Shown here: one piece after another, positions 38,001-45,984 of the stretch
Position numbering within the stretch: position 1 is the stretch's first letter
Layout of the letters: every line of letters starts with the position of its first letter
Origin: Allomeiothermus silvanus DSM 9946
Lineage (GTDB): Bacteria; Deinococcota; Deinococci; Deinococcales; Thermaceae
Assembly: GCF_000092125.1 (NCBI RefSeq)
Contig: NC_014212.1
Coordinates: forward strand, 1,818,001-1,882,000
DNA length: 64,000 bases
Reading direction: 5' to 3'
Translations under genes and position numbers: made by a program
Notes under the pieces: model-generated
What the model saw: the letters and a program-made list of their open reading frames with translations, nothing else
The model's database searches: none
Told to the model about the DNA's origin: nothing

Positions 38001-38495
38001 TTACTTGAGGGCCTTGACCATCTTGGCGACTTCATCGGTTACGTCCAACGAGTCATCCCCGTAGAGCACCAACCCGCTACTGGAGGCTACCCGCCGGTCC
38101 AAGATGATCCCAAAGCCCTGAGCCCGGGCGAACTTGGCGATTTCTGCGTCGATCTGCTTGGTAATCGGCTCAGTGGCTTTGGCCTGACGCTCGGCCCACT
38201 TCTGGCTAGCCTGCTGATAGGCATTGCGCAGGGTCTGGAAGTCTTGCTGCTCTTTAGCGGTAGCGGTCCCGGCCTGGATCTTCGGCTGGAGAGTCTTGAG
38301 CTGGTCTTCCAGGGGCTTTAGCTCTTTCTGGGCCTGCTCGATGACTGCTTGAATCTCTTTGTAACGGGGGTGAGCCTGCACCACCTTTTGCGAATCCATA
38401 AACCCTACCTTGAGTACCGGTTGATTCTGCGCTATGAGGGGCGAGGCTGCGAAAAAACCAAGCAAAACGGGGAAGAAACGCATGAGTCCTTTCAT
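38001..38495 (-). CDS. OmpH/Skp-family periplasmic chaperone, copy 1
   Basis: A protein of about 164 residues with a signal peptide (MKGLMRFFPVLLGFFAASPLIAQ) and a Skp-like body. The start of the mature part (VLKVGFMDSQKVVQAHPRYKEIQ) is the trimerisation strand, the centre is a coiled-coil tentacle (QAQKELKPLEDQLKTLQPK), and the C-terminal strand is GFGIILDRRVASSSGLVLYG. Skp family proteins carry unfolded outer-membrane proteins through the periplasm. It is a tandem paralogue of the next gene upstream (38630-39118), and the two share long stretches of identical DNA. No bamA or lpxD is adjacent. Confidence 0.88.
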   Translation of the reverse strand: MKGLMRFFPVLLGFFAASPLIAQNQPVLKVGFMDSQKVVQAHPRYKEIQAVIEQAQKELKPLEDQLKTLQPKIQAGTATAKEQQDFQTLRNAYQQASQKWAERQAKATEPITKQIDAEIAKFARAQGFGIILDRRVASSSGLVLYGDDSLDVTDEVAKMVKALK

Positions 38496-38573
38496 GCTTG
38501 GCACTTTAGTCGGGGCCGCTTAAGGGTCGGTGAGAGTTCGGCTTGCTCGGGGGGCAGCCCGGCCTAAGCGCAG

Positions 38574-38615
38574 CAGCAAAAAAACGGCGGGGGACCCAGG
38601 CCCACCCGCCGTTTT
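38574..38615 (-). terminator. Intrinsic terminator between the two ompH genes
   Basis: AAAACGGCGGG (38581-38591) pairs with CCCGCCGTTTT (38605-38615), and on the minus strand seven T residues follow. The upstream ompH copy thus ends in its own transcript, so the second copy needs its own promoter or read-through. Confidence 0.85.
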
Positions 38616-38629
38616 GGGGATTAGAGTTT

Positions 38630-39118
38630 TTATTTGAGTGCGTTGATGATCTCGTCGGTCACGTCCAACGAGTCATCCCCGTAGAGCACCAGCCCACTAC
38701 TAGAGGCTACCCGCCGGTCCAAGATGATCCCAAAGCCCTGAGCCCGGGCGAACTTGTCGATTTGCACATCGATCTCTTTGGTGATCGGCTCGAGAGCCTT
38801 GGCTCGGCGCTCGGCCCACTTCTGACTAGCCTGCTGATAGGCATTGCGCAGGGTCTGGAAGTCTTGCTGCTCTTTAGCGGTAGCGGTCCCGGCCTGGATT
38901 TTTTGCTGTAGCGGGGTGAGTTGGTCGGTGATCGGTTTGAGCTCCTTGTTGGCTTGGTCGAGCACGGCCTGGACTTCCTTGTAGCGAGGATGGGCCTGGA
39001 TGACCTTCTCCGAATCGAGGAAGCCAACCCGCAGCACTGGGCGGTTTTGGGCGACCAAGGGGGTCGCTGCGATCATGAAGCCGAGAAGAACGGGGATAAA
39101 CCACGCCAAACGTTTCAT
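38630..39118 (-). CDS. OmpH/Skp-family periplasmic chaperone, copy 2
   Basis: A paralogue of the 38001-38495 gene with the same plan: signal peptide (MKRLAWFIPVLLGFMIAATPLVAQ), Skp start VLRVGFLDSEKVIQAHPRYKEVQ, coiled coil, and the same GFGIILDRRVASSSGLVLYG end. ATG 39118 is preferred to the GTG at 39127: TATACA lies 9 nt before it, in keeping with the leaderless pattern. The C-terminal third and a central ~80-nt block are nearly identical in DNA to copy 1, whereas the signal peptide and the tentacle differ. Confidence 0.88.
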   Translation of the reverse strand: MKRLAWFIPVLLGFMIAATPLVAQNRPVLRVGFLDSEKVIQAHPRYKEVQAVLDQANKELKPITDQLTPLQQKIQAGTATAKEQQDFQTLRNAYQQASQKWAERRAKALEPITKEIDVQIDKFARAQGFGIILDRRVASSSGLVLYGDDSLDVTDEIINALK

Positions 39119-39366
39119 GGGAGACACTGTATATGTCCCGGCTTAGCGAACTGTGAGAGCATGCCCCCGGGCTGGTTTGCCTATCCTGAAGCGGCACCCA
39201 AATGAGGATGCATGAAGCGTTTTTGAAAGCTTCGTGAGGGTGACGCGAAACCAAAATAAATGGCCTTGCTAGGGAGGCTCGGGTAGGCTAAGCCTCGGTA
39301 GCCGGGTGCTGGGGAGTATGGACCCAGCAATGGTTGGCTTTACCAAGAGATAAGGAGGAATGAATC

Positions 39367-39810
39367 GTGAAGAGAGTCTGGCTTTTGGTAGCCTTGTTGG
39401 CGCTCATTGCTCCTAGCGCGTTCGCTCAGCGGGCCTTTCAATTTAGGATTTCGGTTCCTGCCCCTACGCTGGGTTTGGGCCTCGAGGCCGACCTGCAGCG
39501 CAACCTGGTGGCGCAGCTCTACGGGGATATCCTCTTCCGTAACAACGTGGGCTTTTTGCTGGGGGGGAACCTCCTCTTCAAGCCGGATCTGGGTCAGTTC
39601 GACCGGGATCTGCGGGGGATCAGCCCATATGTGGGGGGAGGGCTTGGCACGCTGCTCTCGAGCGGCGGGGTAGACTTCGGGGTCAACCTCGACCTGGGCA
39701 TCGAGTTCGCCATCGACCGCAACACCGGCATCTTCGTGGGGGGCGAGACCCTGTTCTCCTTTACCGGCGGTTCCTACGGACGGCTCATCTTCGGGGCCTC
39801 GTTCCGCTAA
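39367..39810 (+). CDS. Small exported beta-barrel-like protein
   Basis: A 147-residue protein with a clear signal peptide (MKRVWLLVALLALIAPSAFAQ) followed by alternating hydrophobic/polar strands separated by Gly/Asp turns (LGLGLEADLQRNLVAQLYGD, VGFLLGGNLLFKPDLG, SPYVGGGLGTLL and others). It ends in a strand finishing with Phe-Arg, like many outer-membrane barrels. I do not recognise a specific family. A strong ribosome site (AAGGAGG) precedes the GTG start, suggesting high expression. It is adjacent to two Skp-like chaperone genes, which would handle such a client. Confidence 0.7.
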   Translation: MKRVWLLVALLALIAPSAFAQRAFQFRISVPAPTLGLGLEADLQRNLVAQLYGDILFRNNVGFLLGGNLLFKPDLGQFDRDLRGISPYVGGGLGTLLSSGGVDFGVNLDLGIEFAIDRNTGIFVGGETLFSFTGGSYGRLIFGASFR

Positions 39811-39850
39811 GCCGGGCTTGAGGTTGTTGTCGCGTTTTTCTCTGAGCGTA

Positions 39851-39900
39851 GGGCGGCCTCGAGACGTTTGTTTCGCTGCGCGAAAGCAGCGAGGCCGCCC
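39851..39900. terminator. Large stem-loop after the beta-barrel gene
   Basis: GGGCGGCCTCG (39851-39861) pairs perfectly with CGAGGCCGCCC (39890-39900), with a smaller hairpin in the loop. CCAATTTTG follows. It lies between convergent genes and could act in both directions. Confidence 0.65.
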
Positions 39901-39957
39901 CCAATTTTGCGCTGGGGGTTGCTGGGTTAGGCCGGAGGAACCCAGACCCCACCCTGA

Positions 39958-40392
39958 CTAACGCCGAATGAGCAGCGCCCCCAGGACCAAAAACCCCACC
40001 CCCAACAGCCGTATCCAGTCCGCGGGGTGCTTGGGGAGGCCCAGCACCCCGAAGTGGTCTAACAGGATCGAGGCGCTAAGCTGTCCGGCGATCACCAGGG
40101 CGAAAGTCGCGGTGGTCCCGATCCGCGGCGTGGCGAAGATGATGACCGTAACGTAAAAAGCCCCCAGCAATCCGCCGGCCCAGACCCAGGGCGGGGCTTC
40201 TTGCAGCTTGTTCAGGCCCGGCCAGCGGCCCAAAAATAGAGTGAGCACCAATAGCGATAGGGCACCCGCGGTGAAAGAGACCATCGAGGATCGCACCGGG
40301 TGCTCGAGCCATCTCGCCAGTTGCGCGTTGATGGGGGCTTGCAGGGCCAGGGCGGTCCCGGCCAGGGCCACCAGCAGGTAGAGCCAGCTCAT
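39958..40392 (-). CDS. DMT-superfamily YdcZ-like (DUF606) membrane protein
   Basis: A protein of about 144 residues with five hydrophobic segments and the features of the YdcZ half-transporter family (GTALALQAPINAQLAR, FTAGALSLLVL, GGLLGAFYVTVIIFATPRIG, and GQLSASILLDHFG). Such half-size DMT proteins usually act as dimers; the substrate is unknown. I start at ATG 40392 (MSWLYLLVALAG), one base after the stop of the LOG-family gene, with which it forms an operon. Confidence 0.8.
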   Translation of the reverse strand: MSWLYLLVALAGTALALQAPINAQLARWLEHPVRSSMVSFTAGALSLLVLTLFLGRWPGLNKLQEAPPWVWAGGLLGAFYVTVIIFATPRIGTTATFALVIAGQLSASILLDHFGVLGLPKHPADWIRLLGVGFLVLGALLIRR

Positions 40393-40393
40393 C

Positions 40394-40975
40394 TCAGCTC
40401 TCCCGCTCGCTGATCCATTTTGGGCGGGCCGCAGGCACATAGCCGAGCATCTGCTCGAGCAACCCCGCGGGGTTTTCGTCTACCAGAATCATCTGGCGGT
40501 GTTCGGGGCGTACGAAGCCTTCTTGCGTGGCGTGATCGAACATCCCGAGCAGGGGAGTGTAGAACCCCGCGGTGTTCAAAAGGCCCATCGGTTTTTGGTG
40601 GATGCCAAGCTGACTCCAGGTGAGGATCTCACAGAACTCCTCGAGCGTCCCGAACCCGCCGGGAAGTGCCACAAAGCCGTCGGCGAGGTCGGCCATGAGG
40701 GCTTTGCGCTCGTGCATGGAAGCAACCACCCTCAGTTCGCTGAGCCCGGGGTGCGCTACCTCCTTTTCGAAGAGAGCTTGGGGGATGATTCCGATGACCT
40801 CTGCCCCCTGCTCGAGGGCCGCGTCCGCCAGTGCCCCCATTAACCCCACCTTGCCACCCCCGTAGACCAGCCCTAGGCCGTTTTGGGCCAGGGTTTGCCC
40901 CATCCGGCGGGCCGCCTCCCGGTAGGCCGGTTGCTGGCCGGAGTTCGACCCGCAGAACACACAAACACGCTGCAT
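40394..40975 (-). CDS. LOG-family nucleoside 5'-monophosphate phosphoribohydrolase
   Basis: A 193-residue Rossmann-fold protein of the LOG/TIGR00730 family, which cleaves the N-glycosidic bond of nucleoside monophosphates (cytokinin ribotides or AMP-like substrates). VFCGSNSG, VYGGGKVGLMGALAD and the family signature LPGGFGTLEEF are all present. In bacteria outside plant associations the usual role is nucleotide salvage or housekeeping, so cytokinin production should not be inferred. It is the first gene of a two-gene operon. Confidence 0.88.
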   Translation of the reverse strand: MQRVCVFCGSNSGQQPAYREAARRMGQTLAQNGLGLVYGGGKVGLMGALADAALEQGAEVIGIIPQALFEKEVAHPGLSELRVVASMHERKALMADLADGFVALPGGFGTLEEFCEILTWSQLGIHQKPMGLLNTAGFYTPLLGMFDHATQEGFVRPEHRQMILVDENPAGLLEQMLGYVPAARPKWISERES

Positions 40976-41156
40976 ACAGCCATCTTAGGGTGCTTTGTGT
41001 ATCTGTCCTAGCCTCTCGCATTTTTGCCCGCGGAAGGTGTAGAACTGTGCTGAGCACCCCAGGATCGGGCTTGGGCTGTACAGGTAGTTGAGTGCATTTG
41101 TTCTCTAGGTCCAGGTCTCGAGTACCTCGGGGGCACGCCCAGACAGAGGTGTGAGG
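40976..41156. other. Divergent intergenic region, LOG gene and carbamoylase gene
   Basis: About 180 nt without a credible ORF, hairpin or confident promoter pair. The 17-mer box seen before the aminotransferase and mmsA genes is not present here, although GTGCATTT and CTGTACAG occur. Confidence 0.4.
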
Positions 41157-42398
41157 ATGAGCCTGAACCCAAAGCGCACTATCGCCGAACTCAAGGAACT
41201 CCGCGCCCTCACCGGCGACGAGCACGGGGCCCAGCGCGTGGCCTGGACCGATACTTGGCTCAAAGCGCGGGAGTGGTTTCGCTCCAAGCTCGAAGGATTG
41301 CCGGTGGCATTTCATCAGGACGCCGCCGGGAACAACTGGGTCACGCTAAGGGGGGAGAGCGAGCAGGCTCTTTTGATGGGTGGCCACCTCGATAGCGTGC
41401 CAAACGGCGGCTGGCTAGACGGTTGCCTCAATGTGCTGGCCGCGCTCGAGGTCTTGCGCCGGATCAGTGAGGAATACGGCGGCCACCCCCCCGTCACCGT
41501 GCGCTTGGTAGACTGGGCCGATGAGGAGGGGGCCCGCTTCGGGCGAAGCCTCTTAGGGTCCTCGGCCTTCGCGGGCACCTACACCATCGAGGCCGACCGG
41601 GGCCGCACCGACCGCGAGGGGGTGCGGCTCGAGGACGCCCTGAGGCGCTGCGGTGTGGAGATTGACCGCTTTCCCGAAGCCACCCAAGAGCAGAAGAATG
41701 CCGCGGCCTACCTCGAGCTACACATCGAACAGGGGCCGGTGCTGGAGCGGCTGGGGCTGCCGCTGGGGGTGGTGCTGGGGACCAAGGGGGTGGAGCGCCA
41801 CCAGATCACCTTCCACGGCCAAGAGGCCCACTCCGGCTCCACCCCCATGACCGCGCGGAAGGACGCGCTGGCAGCGGCGGCCAAGCTGGCCCTGGAGATC
41901 CGCCCTATCGCCATGAAACACCCCGACGCGGTGTGCACCATGGGCTCAGTCAAGACCTTCCCCGGCATCGTCACGGCGGTGGTGGGGCGTTGTGAATGCA
42001 CCCTTGACCAGCGCGACCTCGACGCGAACATCCTGGCCCAGATGCTGGCCGAGGCTCGCGAGGCTAGCGAGCGCTTTGCTAAAGAGGAAAACTGCACCGT
42101 GGAGTGGAGCCGTATCTGGAACATCGAACCCATCCCCTTCCATCCGCATCTCATCGAGCTCTGCGACGAGGCCATCCGCGAAGTGGCAGGTGTCTCCCAC
42201 CGGCTGCCCTCCGGGCCGCTGCACGACGCAGCGGAGGTAGCCCGCGCAGGGATTCCCACGGTGATGATGTTCGTTCAGTCCCTCTACGGGATCAGCCACA
42301 ACAAGATCGAAGATACTAAAGAGGAGCACCTCGAGCTTGCGGTGCGGGCTTTTGATCGACTAGCGGATAAAGCCATGCATTGGATTATGCGCAAGTAG
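41157..42398 (+). CDS. M20-family amidohydrolase, N-carbamoyl-amino-acid or beta-ureidopropionate hydrolase
   Basis: A zinc-dependent hydrolase (about 413 residues) of the hydantoinase/carbamoylase family. Metal-site residues are in GGHLDSV (His), LDGCLNV (Asp), WADEEGARFG (Glu pair), LELHIEQG (His) and HDAAEVA (His). GHEAHSGSTPM-like QEAHSGSTPM is the lid-domain substrate motif. In this neighbourhood, with a PucR regulator, an aminotransferase and mmsA, the best guess is N-carbamoyl-beta-alanine hydrolysis in reductive pyrimidine degradation. N-carbamoyl-L-amino acids or allantoate are alternatives. The ATG at 41157 follows AGAGGTG; a GTG two codons earlier is possible. Confidence 0.85.
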   Translation: MSLNPKRTIAELKELRALTGDEHGAQRVAWTDTWLKAREWFRSKLEGLPVAFHQDAAGNNWVTLRGESEQALLMGGHLDSVPNGGWLDGCLNVLAALEVLRRISEEYGGHPPVTVRLVDWADEEGARFGRSLLGSSAFAGTYTIEADRGRTDREGVRLEDALRRCGVEIDRFPEATQEQKNAAAYLELHIEQGPVLERLGLPLGVVLGTKGVERHQITFHGQEAHSGSTPMTARKDALAAAAKLALEIRPIAMKHPDAVCTMGSVKTFPGIVTAVVGRCECTLDQRDLDANILAQMLAEAREASERFAKEENCTVEWSRIWNIEPIPFHPHLIELCDEAIREVAGVSHRLPSGPLHDAAEVARAGIPTVMMFVQSLYGISHNKIEDTKEEHLELAVRAFDRLADKAMHWIMRK

Positions 42399-42449
42399 AC
42401 AGATCCCGCAGAGGGAGCGCTCTGCAAAGCGCTAGCCATCCGGGAGGAC

Positions 42450-42494
42450 GCCCTAACCGGCAACAGGCCATCCTTTGGCAGAACCGGTTAGGGC
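42450..42494. terminator. Long inverted repeat after the carbamoylase gene
   Basis: GCCCTAACCGG and CCGGTTAGGGC are perfect 11-bp complements separated by 23 nt. No T-run follows. It may be a factor-dependent end or a mobile-element-related palindrome, since the IS starts about 80 bp further on. Confidence 0.5.
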
Positions 42495-42576
42495 TTAAGC
42501 CTGAGCTTTGAGCGTCTCTGATGTGAAACTTATGAGCTACACGACGGTTTTTGGTCACCGTAGTTTCATATGAACT

Positions 42577-43587
42577 CTGATTTTACGCGGTTGAGTTTAT
42601 AGGGCATAAAATAGGGCTTCCTGTGGACACAGGAGGCCCGATATGAATCTACCACGCCCGATGGTAAAGGCTGTTGAAGCAATGATGAAAGCTGCGGATA
42701 CCCGAAGCTGCTGGGGGATAGCAGAGGGATGTAAATATGCCCATGACAGCATTTATCGAGCTTTGGAGGTGGAGCTGGAGCGGTATTTCACGTGCTGTTT
42801 GGCCTTGTTGAAGCGGTTAGGAGGGTTAGGGAAGGGCTATCTGATCTTGGATGACGTGGTGATTGCCTGCTGGCAACGGGGGCTACTGGATTTACCTAAG
42901 GTTATGGACACTTCCACAGGGCAGTATGTGTGGGGTTTTTGTGTGGTGGTGCTGCTGTGGACGAATGGATGGATTCGTCTGCCGCTGGCCTTTCGGGGGT
43001 GTTGGAGTGATGAAGGTGAAGGGCGAAACAAACACACTCTGGCCATGGAACTGCTGTTGTGGGCGGTGGAGCAAGGGTTCAAACCCGAGTACGTGCTGTT
43101 TGATGCAGGGTACGCCTCCAAGGAGCTGTTGAGAAAGATTCATGGACTCGGGTGGTCACCAGACTACGCAAGAACCGATTGCTGGACGGTCGCCAGCGCA
43201 AACACCATGGATCGCCTTTCTGGGTCAAAGAGGGCAGACTCAAAGGTCTAGGCTTCTTGGTCAAGGTACTCCGCAGGGGTAACTTCTACCTCTGCACCAA
43301 CGCAACAGAGCTCCCCAAGCATCTATCGCATCCGTCCCAACATCGAGGAAGCCTTTCGAGGCCTTCAACTTCGAACTCGGCTGGCAGGGGCATCGCCACC
43401 ACAAACGCGAGAAACTCGCTGCACATCTAGCCCTGGGCTTTCTTAGCTACGCGCTGATCGAATTTCACCGCTCACGATCCAATCACAAGATGACCTTCTA
43501 CCAATACCGTCGTAAACTCATCTCTGGCGCTATACCCCCTGATTTATCCCCTTTGCTGGAGTTCGCAGCCTGACTGCGTAAAATCAG
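42577..43587 (+). mobile_element. Decayed insertion sequence of about 1.0 kb
   Basis: Terminal repeats CTGATTTTACGCGGT (42577-42591) and ACTGCGTAAAATCAG (43573-43587) are inverted with one mismatch. The transposase between them is frameshifted. I see no target duplication. It separates the carbamoylase gene from the pucR-aminotransferase-mmsA block. CTCGAG is absent. Confidence 0.8.
42643..43573 (+). pseudogene. Transposase pseudogene (IS4/IS701-like), at least two frameshifts
   Basis: The first frame (42643 onwards, MNLPRPMVKAVEAMMKAAD) carries DDE-type segments (LILDDVVIA and YVLFDAGYASKELL). Similarity leaves that frame near 43150-43190 and continues in another (VTRLRKNRLLDGRQRKHH to NFYLCTNATELP). 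After about 43330 it shifts again to a frame reading GWQGHRHHKREKLAAHL and ending at TGA 43571-43573. The pieces fit one transposase of about 310 residues, so the copy is inactive unless programmed frameshifting rescues it, which is unlikely with two shifts. Confidence 0.8.
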
Positions 43588-43719
43588 TTCCTTGTGTTGG
43601 GTTCATAACTCGGGTAGTGCTGGATACACAGAGCGTTGCTGGGCAGGAGCATGGTCTGGGGTGGGGGTGAAGTGGTCCAGGGTGGTTGCGATAAACTTTG
43701 GGTGCCACGCGCCGTTGCT

Positions 43720-44430
43720 ATGAGTCTGCCCACCCTACGCCAGATCCTCGAGCTGCCTGCTTTTGCCGGGGCTGAACTGCTCTCCGGCCATTCCCACCTT
43801 GACCAGGTCGTCACCTGGGTTCACGTTGCGGAGGTCATGGACGCCTGGCGCTTTCTGTCGGGGGGCGAGCTGATCCTGAGCACGGGCCTCGAGCTCGCCC
43901 GCGCTACGCCGGAGGAAAGGGTCACCTACCTGCGCGCGCTGGCCCAGGCCGGGGCCCACGGGCTGGCCCTCGAGCTTGTCCAGTGGATACAGGAGGTGCC
44001 CGCCGAACTCTTGCAAACTGCGCGGCTGCTCGAGTTCCCCATCCTTGCCTTCCGAAGGGAGGTGCGTTTTGCCGACCTCACCCGCGCTGCCCATGAGCGC
44101 ATCTTGCGCCCCCACGGGGCGAGGGGAGACGAGCCCCTGCTCGAGGCTATCCTCGAGGCACTGATCGAGACCGGCCGCAGCCAGGGCTTCCTCCAGCGCC
44201 AGCTCGGGCCCATCCTCTCCCTGCCCAGCCGCCCGCGTTCGACGCTGCTTTCGACGCTGGAAGCCCTGCTCGCTTCGCAGTTCAACATTGCCGAAACGGC
44301 CCGGCGGCTCGGGGTACGGCGGCAGAGCATCTATTACCGCCTGGAGCAGCTAAGGGGCATGCTGGGCGACCTCGACAGCACCGAACGCCGGCTGGGGTTG
44401 TGGGTGGCGCTCGAGCTGCTCAAGCGGTAG
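43720..44430 (+). CDS. PucR-family transcriptional regulator, short form
   Basis: Residues ~1-120 match the PucR N-terminal ligand domain (LPTLRQILELPAFAGAELLSG, WRFLSGGELILSTGL), and the last ~60 residues are the PucR C-terminal helix-turn-helix (NIAETARRLGVRRQSIYYRLEQL). At 236 residues it lacks the central GGDEF-like module of many members (about 500 residues). PucR proteins activate purine, allantoin or pyrimidine catabolic genes. The next gene downstream and mmsA share a 17-mer abutting their -35 boxes, a good candidate binding site. I chose ATG 43720 (MSLPTLRQ) by family fit; an open frame upstream is probably non-coding. Confidence 0.85.
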   Translation: MSLPTLRQILELPAFAGAELLSGHSHLDQVVTWVHVAEVMDAWRFLSGGELILSTGLELARATPEERVTYLRALAQAGAHGLALELVQWIQEVPAELLQTARLLEFPILAFRREVRFADLTRAAHERILRPHGARGDEPLLEAILEALIETGRSQGFLQRQLGPILSLPSRPRSTLLSTLEALLASQFNIAETARRLGVRRQSIYYRLEQLRGMLGDLDSTERRLGLWVALELLKR

Positions 44431-44440
44431 CCTGCCTTTT

Positions 44441-44482
44441 ACACACTGTCCATTGCATCCCCTCGTATTCGGGGACTACCAT
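44441..44482 (+). promoter_or_regulatory. Promoter of the aminotransferase gene with shared 17-mer box
   Basis: ACACACTGTCCATTGCA (44441-44457) is identical to 46417-46433. It runs into a -35-like TTGCAT (44453-44458), with TACCAT (44477-44482) 18 nt downstream. The arrangement suits an activator contacting RNA polymerase; the adjacent PucR protein is the obvious candidate. Confidence 0.65.
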
Positions 44483-44509
44483 TGGGGCAACAGATCAAAG
44501 GAGGTCCTA

Positions 44510-45844
44510 ATGGAACGCCCCTCGTCGGAAATCATCCAGGAGAACCGCGACTACACCCTTTTCTCCTGGTCGGTGCAGAGCCAGGCCAACCCCATCCACA
44601 TGACGCACGCCCAAGGGGTGTGGTTTTGGGATGGTGAGGGCAACAAGTGGCTGGACTTCAGCTCTCAGCTCATCAACATCAACGTCGGGCACCAGCACCC
44701 GAAGGTGCTCGAGGCTATCAAGAAACAAGTAGACCAACTCTGCTTCGCCGGGCCCTCCTTCGCCACCGAGCCGCGCGGGAAGCTCGGCAAGAAGCTGGCC
44801 GAGGTCACGGGCCTCGCCAAGAGCTTCTTCACGCTGGGCGGGGCCGAGGCCAACGAGAACGCCATGAAGATCGCCCGGCTCTATACCGGACGCGACAAGA
44901 TCATCACCCGCTACCGTTCCTATCACGGGGCCACCATGGGCTCCATGACTGCCTCCGGCGACCCTCGCCGCTGGCCGGTGGAGCCGGGCATCCCCGGCAT
45001 CGTGCGGGTCTTCGACCCCTACTGCTACCGCTGCCCCTTCGGCAAGACCCCCGACTCCTGCCGCCGCGAGTGTGTGAGCCACATCGAAGAGGTCATCCAG
45101 ATGGAAGGCCCGCACACCATCGCGGCCATTTTGGTGGAGGGGATTACCGGCTCGAACGGCCTTCTGGTTCCGCCGGACGATTACTACCCCAAGCTGCGGG
45201 CGCTGTGCGACAAGTACGGCATCCTGCTCATCACCGACGAGGTAATGTCGGGCTTCGGGCGCACCGGCAAGTGGCTCTCCACCCAGCACTACGGGGTCAA
45301 GCCCGATATCGTGACCTGCGCCAAGGGCCTCACCAGCGGCTACATGCCTTTGGGTGCGGTGATCGTGAGCCAGCCCATCGCCGACTACTTCGAGAAGAAC
45401 ATGCTCTGGGGCGGCCTGACCTACTCGGGCCACCCGGTCTCCTGCGCGGCGGCGGTGGCTAACCTATCGGTCTACGAGGAGGAACACCTCTTCGAGAACA
45501 CCGAAACTCAAGGCCGGTACCTGGCGGAGCGCCTCGAGGCCATGAAGCGCAAGTACGCCTGCGTCGGTGACGTGCGCTACAAGGGGCTCTTCAGCGTGCT
45601 CGAGCTGGTGCGCGACAAGGCCACCAAGGAGCCCCTGGCCCCCTTCAACGGGACTTCTCCCGAGATGCAGAAGCTCACCGGATACCTAAAGTCCAAACAC
45701 GTCTATGCCTTTAGCCGCTTCAACATGGTTTGGGTCTGCCCGCCTTTGGTCATTACCCGGGAGGAGCTGAAGTATGGCCTGGACATCTACGAAGAGGCCC
45801 TGGCGCTGGTAGACCAGATGTTAGGAGCGGTAGCAGCCGATTGA
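44510..45844 (+). CDS. Class III aminotransferase (candidate beta-alanine or 4-aminobutyrate aminotransferase)
   Basis: A 444-residue PLP-dependent omega-aminotransferase. SFFTLGGAEANENAMKIAR binds the PLP phosphate, LLITDEVMSGFGRTGKW carries the Asp that contacts the pyridine nitrogen, and TCAKGLTSGYMPLGAV has the Schiff-base Lys. The start at ATG 44510 follows AAAGGAGG. With mmsA downstream and a carbamoylase upstream, conversion of beta-alanine to malonate semialdehyde is the most economical assignment; GABA or taurine are alternatives. A terminator lies 80 nt after the stop, so the hemerythrin gene is probably transcribed separately or by read-through. Confidence 0.85.
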   Translation: MERPSSEIIQENRDYTLFSWSVQSQANPIHMTHAQGVWFWDGEGNKWLDFSSQLININVGHQHPKVLEAIKKQVDQLCFAGPSFATEPRGKLGKKLAEVTGLAKSFFTLGGAEANENAMKIARLYTGRDKIITRYRSYHGATMGSMTASGDPRRWPVEPGIPGIVRVFDPYCYRCPFGKTPDSCRRECVSHIEEVIQMEGPHTIAAILVEGITGSNGLLVPPDDYYPKLRALCDKYGILLITDEVMSGFGRTGKWLSTQHYGVKPDIVTCAKGLTSGYMPLGAVIVSQPIADYFEKNMLWGGLTYSGHPVSCAAAVANLSVYEEEHLFENTETQGRYLAERLEAMKRKYACVGDVRYKGLFSVLELVRDKATKEPLAPFNGTSPEMQKLTGYLKSKHVYAFSRFNMVWVCPPLVITREELKYGLDIYEEALALVDQMLGAVAAD

Positions 45845-45904
45845 TCCGCTGAACCCGTACAAATCCGTCCAAGCACGGTATAGCTGTAGCGGCGTGTAGC
45901 CTTA

Positions 45905-45952
45905 GCCCCCCGGCGTAGTCAGCCCTGGGGGGACATTCCTCCCCAGCTTTTT
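45905..45952 (+). terminator. Intrinsic terminator with a competing upstream stem
   Basis: CTGGGGGG (45925-45932) pairs with CTCCCCAG (45939-45946), one wobble, followed by CTTTTTG. An upstream CCCCCC (about 45906-45911) could instead capture the G-run and block the terminator, so conditional read-through into the hemerythrin gene is conceivable. Confidence 0.7.
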
Positions 45953-45984
45953 GTGCACACTTGCTCGTGGAGGAGGTGGAAATC

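Noticed and set aside
40394-40975. Cytokinin biosynthesis by the LOG-family protein
   Set aside because: The family is widespread in bacteria that make no cytokinin, and no isopentenyltransferase of that type is adjacent.
42643-43573. Programmed frameshifting in the IS transposase
   Set aside because: At least two shifts are needed and no slippery sequence was evident, so decay is the simpler reading.
44507-45433. 308-codon minus-strand open frame across the aminotransferase gene
   Set aside because: It is a frame shadow of a well-matched class III aminotransferase. The translation is low-complexity (His/Asp/Val/Gly-rich) and has no ribosome site.
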